Source: an uncultured Eubacteriales bacterium
Lineage (GTDB): Bacteria; Bacillota; Clostridia; Oscillospirales; Acutalibacteraceae
Length of the DNA: 64,000 nucleotides
Direction of reading: 5' to 3'
Assembly: GCA_934561055.1 (NCBI GenBank)
Contig: CAKTFN010000001.1
Span: 186,001-250,000 of the forward strand
The translations under genes and the position numbers were made by a program. The notes beneath the pieces were generated by a model that did not search any database, had not been told where the DNA came from, and was given only the letters and a program-made list of their open reading frames with translations. Of this stretch, positions 61,848 to 64,000 are shown piece by piece (position 1 is the stretch's first letter; each line of letters opens with the position of its first letter).

Positions 61848-62393
61848 ATGGGAAAATTATATAACAATTATTGCAAAACCTACGGACTCACAAAAGAAAA
61901 CAGCGACGGCTTTTTTGATGTAGTCGGTGATATATATTTTTCCGATGAAGTTCAGTCGCTTGAAAAATATGAGCAGCACCTTGACATTAACCGCCTTCAA
62001 CATATAACCGGAGTTGCGTTTCTTACATATAAAATCTGCAAGCATTTCGGTCTCAACTATGTTTCGGCAACAAGAGGCGCAACAATGCACGACCTGTTCT
62101 ACTATGATTGGCGTGACGGTGAAACGGGAAAATGGCATAAGCTTCACGGATACAAACATCCGTTCTACGCTTATCTCAATGCGAAGGAACTTGCGCCGGA
62201 TTCCGATTCAATCACTCTCAACTGCGTCAGAAGGCATATGTGGCCTTTGACGATTGTTCCCCCAAAACACAGAGAGGAATTCATCGTGAGCTTTGCGGAT
62301 AAATATTGCGCAACCCGCGAACTCATGTACTCGCTGAACAAAAAATACAAAAAACGCTTCTTAAGCGACATTGAAAGGATTTGTCATGAATAA
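61848..62393 (+). CDS. HD-domain phosphohydrolase
   Basis: A 181-aa HD-superfamily protein. His52 (RLQHITGVAF), His81-Asp82 (GATMHDLFYYDW) and Asp in SFADKYCATRE give the H...HD...D metal set. It has no GYP motif. Substrate may be a nucleotide or cyclic phosphate. It overlaps the next gene by 8 nt. Confidence 0.88.
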   Translation: MGKLYNNYCKTYGLTKENSDGFFDVVGDIYFSDEVQSLEKYEQHLDINRLQHITGVAFLTYKICKHFGLNYVSATRGATMHDLFYYDWRDGETGKWHKLHGYKHPFYAYLNAKELAPDSDSITLNCVRRHMWPLTIVPPKHREEFIVSFADKYCATRELMYSLNKKYKKRFLSDIERICHE

Positions 62394-63255
62394 AATACCT
62401 CTTTATATTCTGCTGTTCTTTTTTTACAGTGCCGCAGGATGGTTTGTTGAAAGTTTATACCGTTCAATCGGTGAAAAACGAATAATTAACAGCGGATTTT
62501 TAACGGGACCTATGTGTCCGATTTACGGAACAGGCGCTCTCGTTATGACGATTTTTCTTTATAACCCTTTTAAGGACAATCTTCTTGTTGTTTTTCTGCT
62601 TGGAATGCTCCTTTGTGATATTGTCGAATACGTCACAAGCGTTTTGATGGAAGTTCTTTTCCACGCAAGATGGTGGGACTACACTTATGAGTTCATGAAT
62701 ATCAAGGGACGAATCTGCCTTAAGCATACCCTTTATTGGGGCATTGTTGCTGTTTCGTTTGTAAAAATCATTCATCCGTCAATTGACAGAATCATCATGA
62801 GTTTTGACGTTAAAACCGTCCGGTTCATTCTTATCGGAATTTTCGTCGTCTTTTTCATCGACGTTGCAAATTCCGTCAGAAAGGCGCTTGACATCCGAAA
62901 ACTTCAGGTTCAGTTGAGCAAAATTCTTGACTCGATCGGAAATGTTTTCAGCAACGTCAAAACAACGTTTGAAGACAAAAAAAATTCACTTCAGCAATCG
63001 ATTGAAAACAAAACCGACAAGCTGAGCGACGGAAAAACAGAAGCGTTTGAACAACTTCAGGATATTATTCAGGAATTTGAGCTTCGCCTCACAAAAAAAG
63101 ACGGAGCCGACAAAAAAGAGAAAGAAAAATATTCAAACCGCTTTTTAAAGAACAATCTTTCAATTGAAAAAAGCATAAGAAAACAGCTTCAAAAAATTCA
63201 GAAACTAAGAGACGATATCAAATCTAACCTTTATGAGGATGGTGAAAAACAATGA
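62386..63255 (+). CDS. PF06541-type membrane protein (putative ABC permease) with C-terminal coiled coil
   Basis: A 289-aa protein. Residues 1-165 form about five membrane segments with the family block AAGWFVESLYRS, INSGFLTGPMCPIYGTGA. Residues 170-289 are a charged, Gln/Lys/Glu-rich helical tail, probably a cytoplasmic coiled coil. The family is called a putative ABC permease but no ATPase is encoded here, so transport is doubtful. AGGA lies 6 nt before the ATG at 62386, which overlaps the HD gene. Confidence 0.87.
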   Translation: MNKIPLYILLFFFYSAAGWFVESLYRSIGEKRIINSGFLTGPMCPIYGTGALVMTIFLYNPFKDNLLVVFLLGMLLCDIVEYVTSVLMEVLFHARWWDYTYEFMNIKGRICLKHTLYWGIVAVSFVKIIHPSIDRIIMSFDVKTVRFILIGIFVVFFIDVANSVRKALDIRKLQVQLSKILDSIGNVFSNVKTTFEDKKNSLQQSIENKTDKLSDGKTEAFEQLQDIIQEFELRLTKKDGADKKEKEKYSNRFLKNNLSIEKSIRKQLQKIQKLRDDIKSNLYEDGEKQ

Positions 63256-63878
63256 CAGGAACCACAGCGAGCAACAAAAGAACCGATATTCGCGTAAAAA
63301 GGACATACAACCAGCTGACCGAAGCGCTGATAAGACTGCTTGAAAAAAAGAGCTTTGACGATCTTACCGTTCTTGAAATTTGTACGGAAGCAAACGTTCA
63401 CAGAGCGACCTTTTACAAACACTTTATTGACAAGCACGACTTTCTTAACTGTTGTTTCAAAATGAAGCTTTCAGAACTTGAATTTGAAAAACCAAACAAT
63501 TCTTTTTCAATCCAAGGAATTAACGAAAACTGCATGAAAATGATTTCAAAAGTTCTTCTCTTTCTTGAGGATAACAAAGCCTTTGTTTCGAGTGTCAGCT
63601 CCGAATACTATTCCTCGTCTTTCACAAATTCGCTCTTAGACTCAATTTCCGAATTCATAATTGCACAAATTTCAGAAAAGGGAAGTCTCAGCGAAAAACT
63701 CGGCTATAATCTTCCGCTTATGGCAAACTATTATTCCGGAGCAATCGTCGGCCTTGCACGTTGGTGGGCAATTTCAAAAAACACCTGTTCAAAGCGTGTC
63801 TTTCTTGACTTTGCAAAAAGAAAAGTTGATGATCTTTGCAATTATCTCGAATCGTTCATGTCCGGCGAAGAATCGTAA
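63252..63878 (+). CDS. TetR/AcrR family transcriptional regulator
   Basis: A 208-aa regulator with the N-terminal HTH at about 40-66 (LTVLEICTEANVHRATFYKHF) and a helical C-terminal domain ending NYLESFMSGEES. The form with KRTYNQLTEALIRLLEKKSFDDLTV is the TetR group with a C-terminal ligand/dimer domain like the dihydroxyacetone-kinase regulators. The ATG overlaps the previous stop as ATGA, so it is part of the operon and may autoregulate it. Confidence 0.93.
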   Translation: MTGTTASNKRTDIRVKRTYNQLTEALIRLLEKKSFDDLTVLEICTEANVHRATFYKHFIDKHDFLNCCFKMKLSELEFEKPNNSFSIQGINENCMKMISKVLLFLEDNKAFVSSVSSEYYSSSFTNSLLDSISEFIIAQISEKGSLSEKLGYNLPLMANYYSGAIVGLARWWAISKNTCSKRVFLDFAKRKVDDLCNYLESFMSGEES

Positions 63879-64000
63879 TCGTCAAGAAAATTATATTTGA
63901 AGTCTCCTTTTCGGTAGCCGATTACGGTTTCAAGATTGACATTGTGAACGCTTCTGAAAATATTCATTTCGATATTAGAGTTGGTCTTTCTGAATTGAGA
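63842..64000 (-). CDS. 3' end of an unidentified gene entering from the right edge
   Basis: An open frame of 52 codons runs from the right edge to a TAA at 63842-63844. The visible peptide includes NIFRSVHNVNLETVIGYRKG and FKYNFLDDYDSS. Codon use resembles the neighbours. It would overlap the 3' end of the TetR gene by 37 nt, convergent. No family recognised; it may be real or a chance frame. Confidence 0.5.
   Translation of the reverse strand, partial: SQFRKTNSNIEMNIFRSVHNVNLETVIGYRKGDFKYNFLDDYDSSPDMNDSR

Noticed and set aside
1..64000. tRNA, rRNA, insertion sequences, prophage or integrase genes
   Set aside because: No tRNA-like cloverleaf, rRNA stretch, transposase or recombinase signature was recognised; base composition and codon use look even across the window.

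Overview
The window is a gene-dense chromosomal segment of a low-to-mid GC, spore-forming member of the Clostridia; the gene order and the divergent second topoisomerase pair suggest a Ruminococcaceae/Oscillospirales-type organism (inference from content, no phylogeny run). Sporulation is supported by a 28-residue SpoVM, a YtfJ/GerW-type spore protein and a DUF2953 protein beside a DacF-like carboxypeptidase. No rRNA, tRNA, CRISPR array, prophage or insertion sequence was seen.

Layout. 1-3907 (minus): a divergent type IIA topoisomerase pair; the A subunit runs off the left edge. 4023-17053 (minus): one long housekeeping run reading yicC-remA-gmk-rpoZ-priA-def-fmt-zinc protease-rsmB-rlmN-prpC-prkC-rsgA, then two short genes, a 49-residue membrane protein and spoVM, closed by a terminator. 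17050-27866 (minus): small GNAT-like protein, rluB, D,D-carboxypeptidase, ytfJ, DUF2953, scpB, scpA, site-2 protease, prmC, DUF1385, and a sensor kinase/regulator pair preceded by a secreted protein with calcium-loop-like repeats. 27894-34246 (minus): tightly overlapped genes for two M42 peptidases, a GNAT enzyme, a PLP enzyme, DUF2461 and a phosphohexomutase. 34250-38130 (minus): tig-clpP-clpX and secG. 38179-45598 (minus): phosphoesterase, thrC, dipeptidase, yraN, rnhB, a small P-loop protein, pgi and a second D,D-carboxypeptidase.

From 45632 the strand alternates: mtaB (plus) converges on tmcAL (minus), both tRNA-modification genes; then a DUF1540 gene and an exported zinc-ribbon protein (minus); a cytidylate-kinase-like gene (plus); a Bce-like two-component system plus ABC transporter (plus, 51041-56180); queA (minus) diverging from asd-dapA (plus); a membrane protein and a pyrophosphatase-like/NUDIX fusion (minus); and a HAD-HD-membrane protein-TetR operon (plus). 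A minus-strand gene enters from the right edge.

How it fits together: most genes serve core functions (translation initiation, N-terminal processing, ribosome assembly, replication restart, chromosome condensation, protein quality control, wall and lysine synthesis). The parts with most room for discovery are the small membrane gene ahead of spoVM, the repeat-protein/two-component trio, the P-loop protein before rnhB, the degenerate pyrophosphatase-NUDIX fusion, the exported zinc-ribbon protein, the HAD-HD-membrane-TetR operon, and a recurring arrangement in which a terminator U-tract abuts or doubles as the -35 box of the next gene. I did not find a clearly new multi-gene defence or mobile system.
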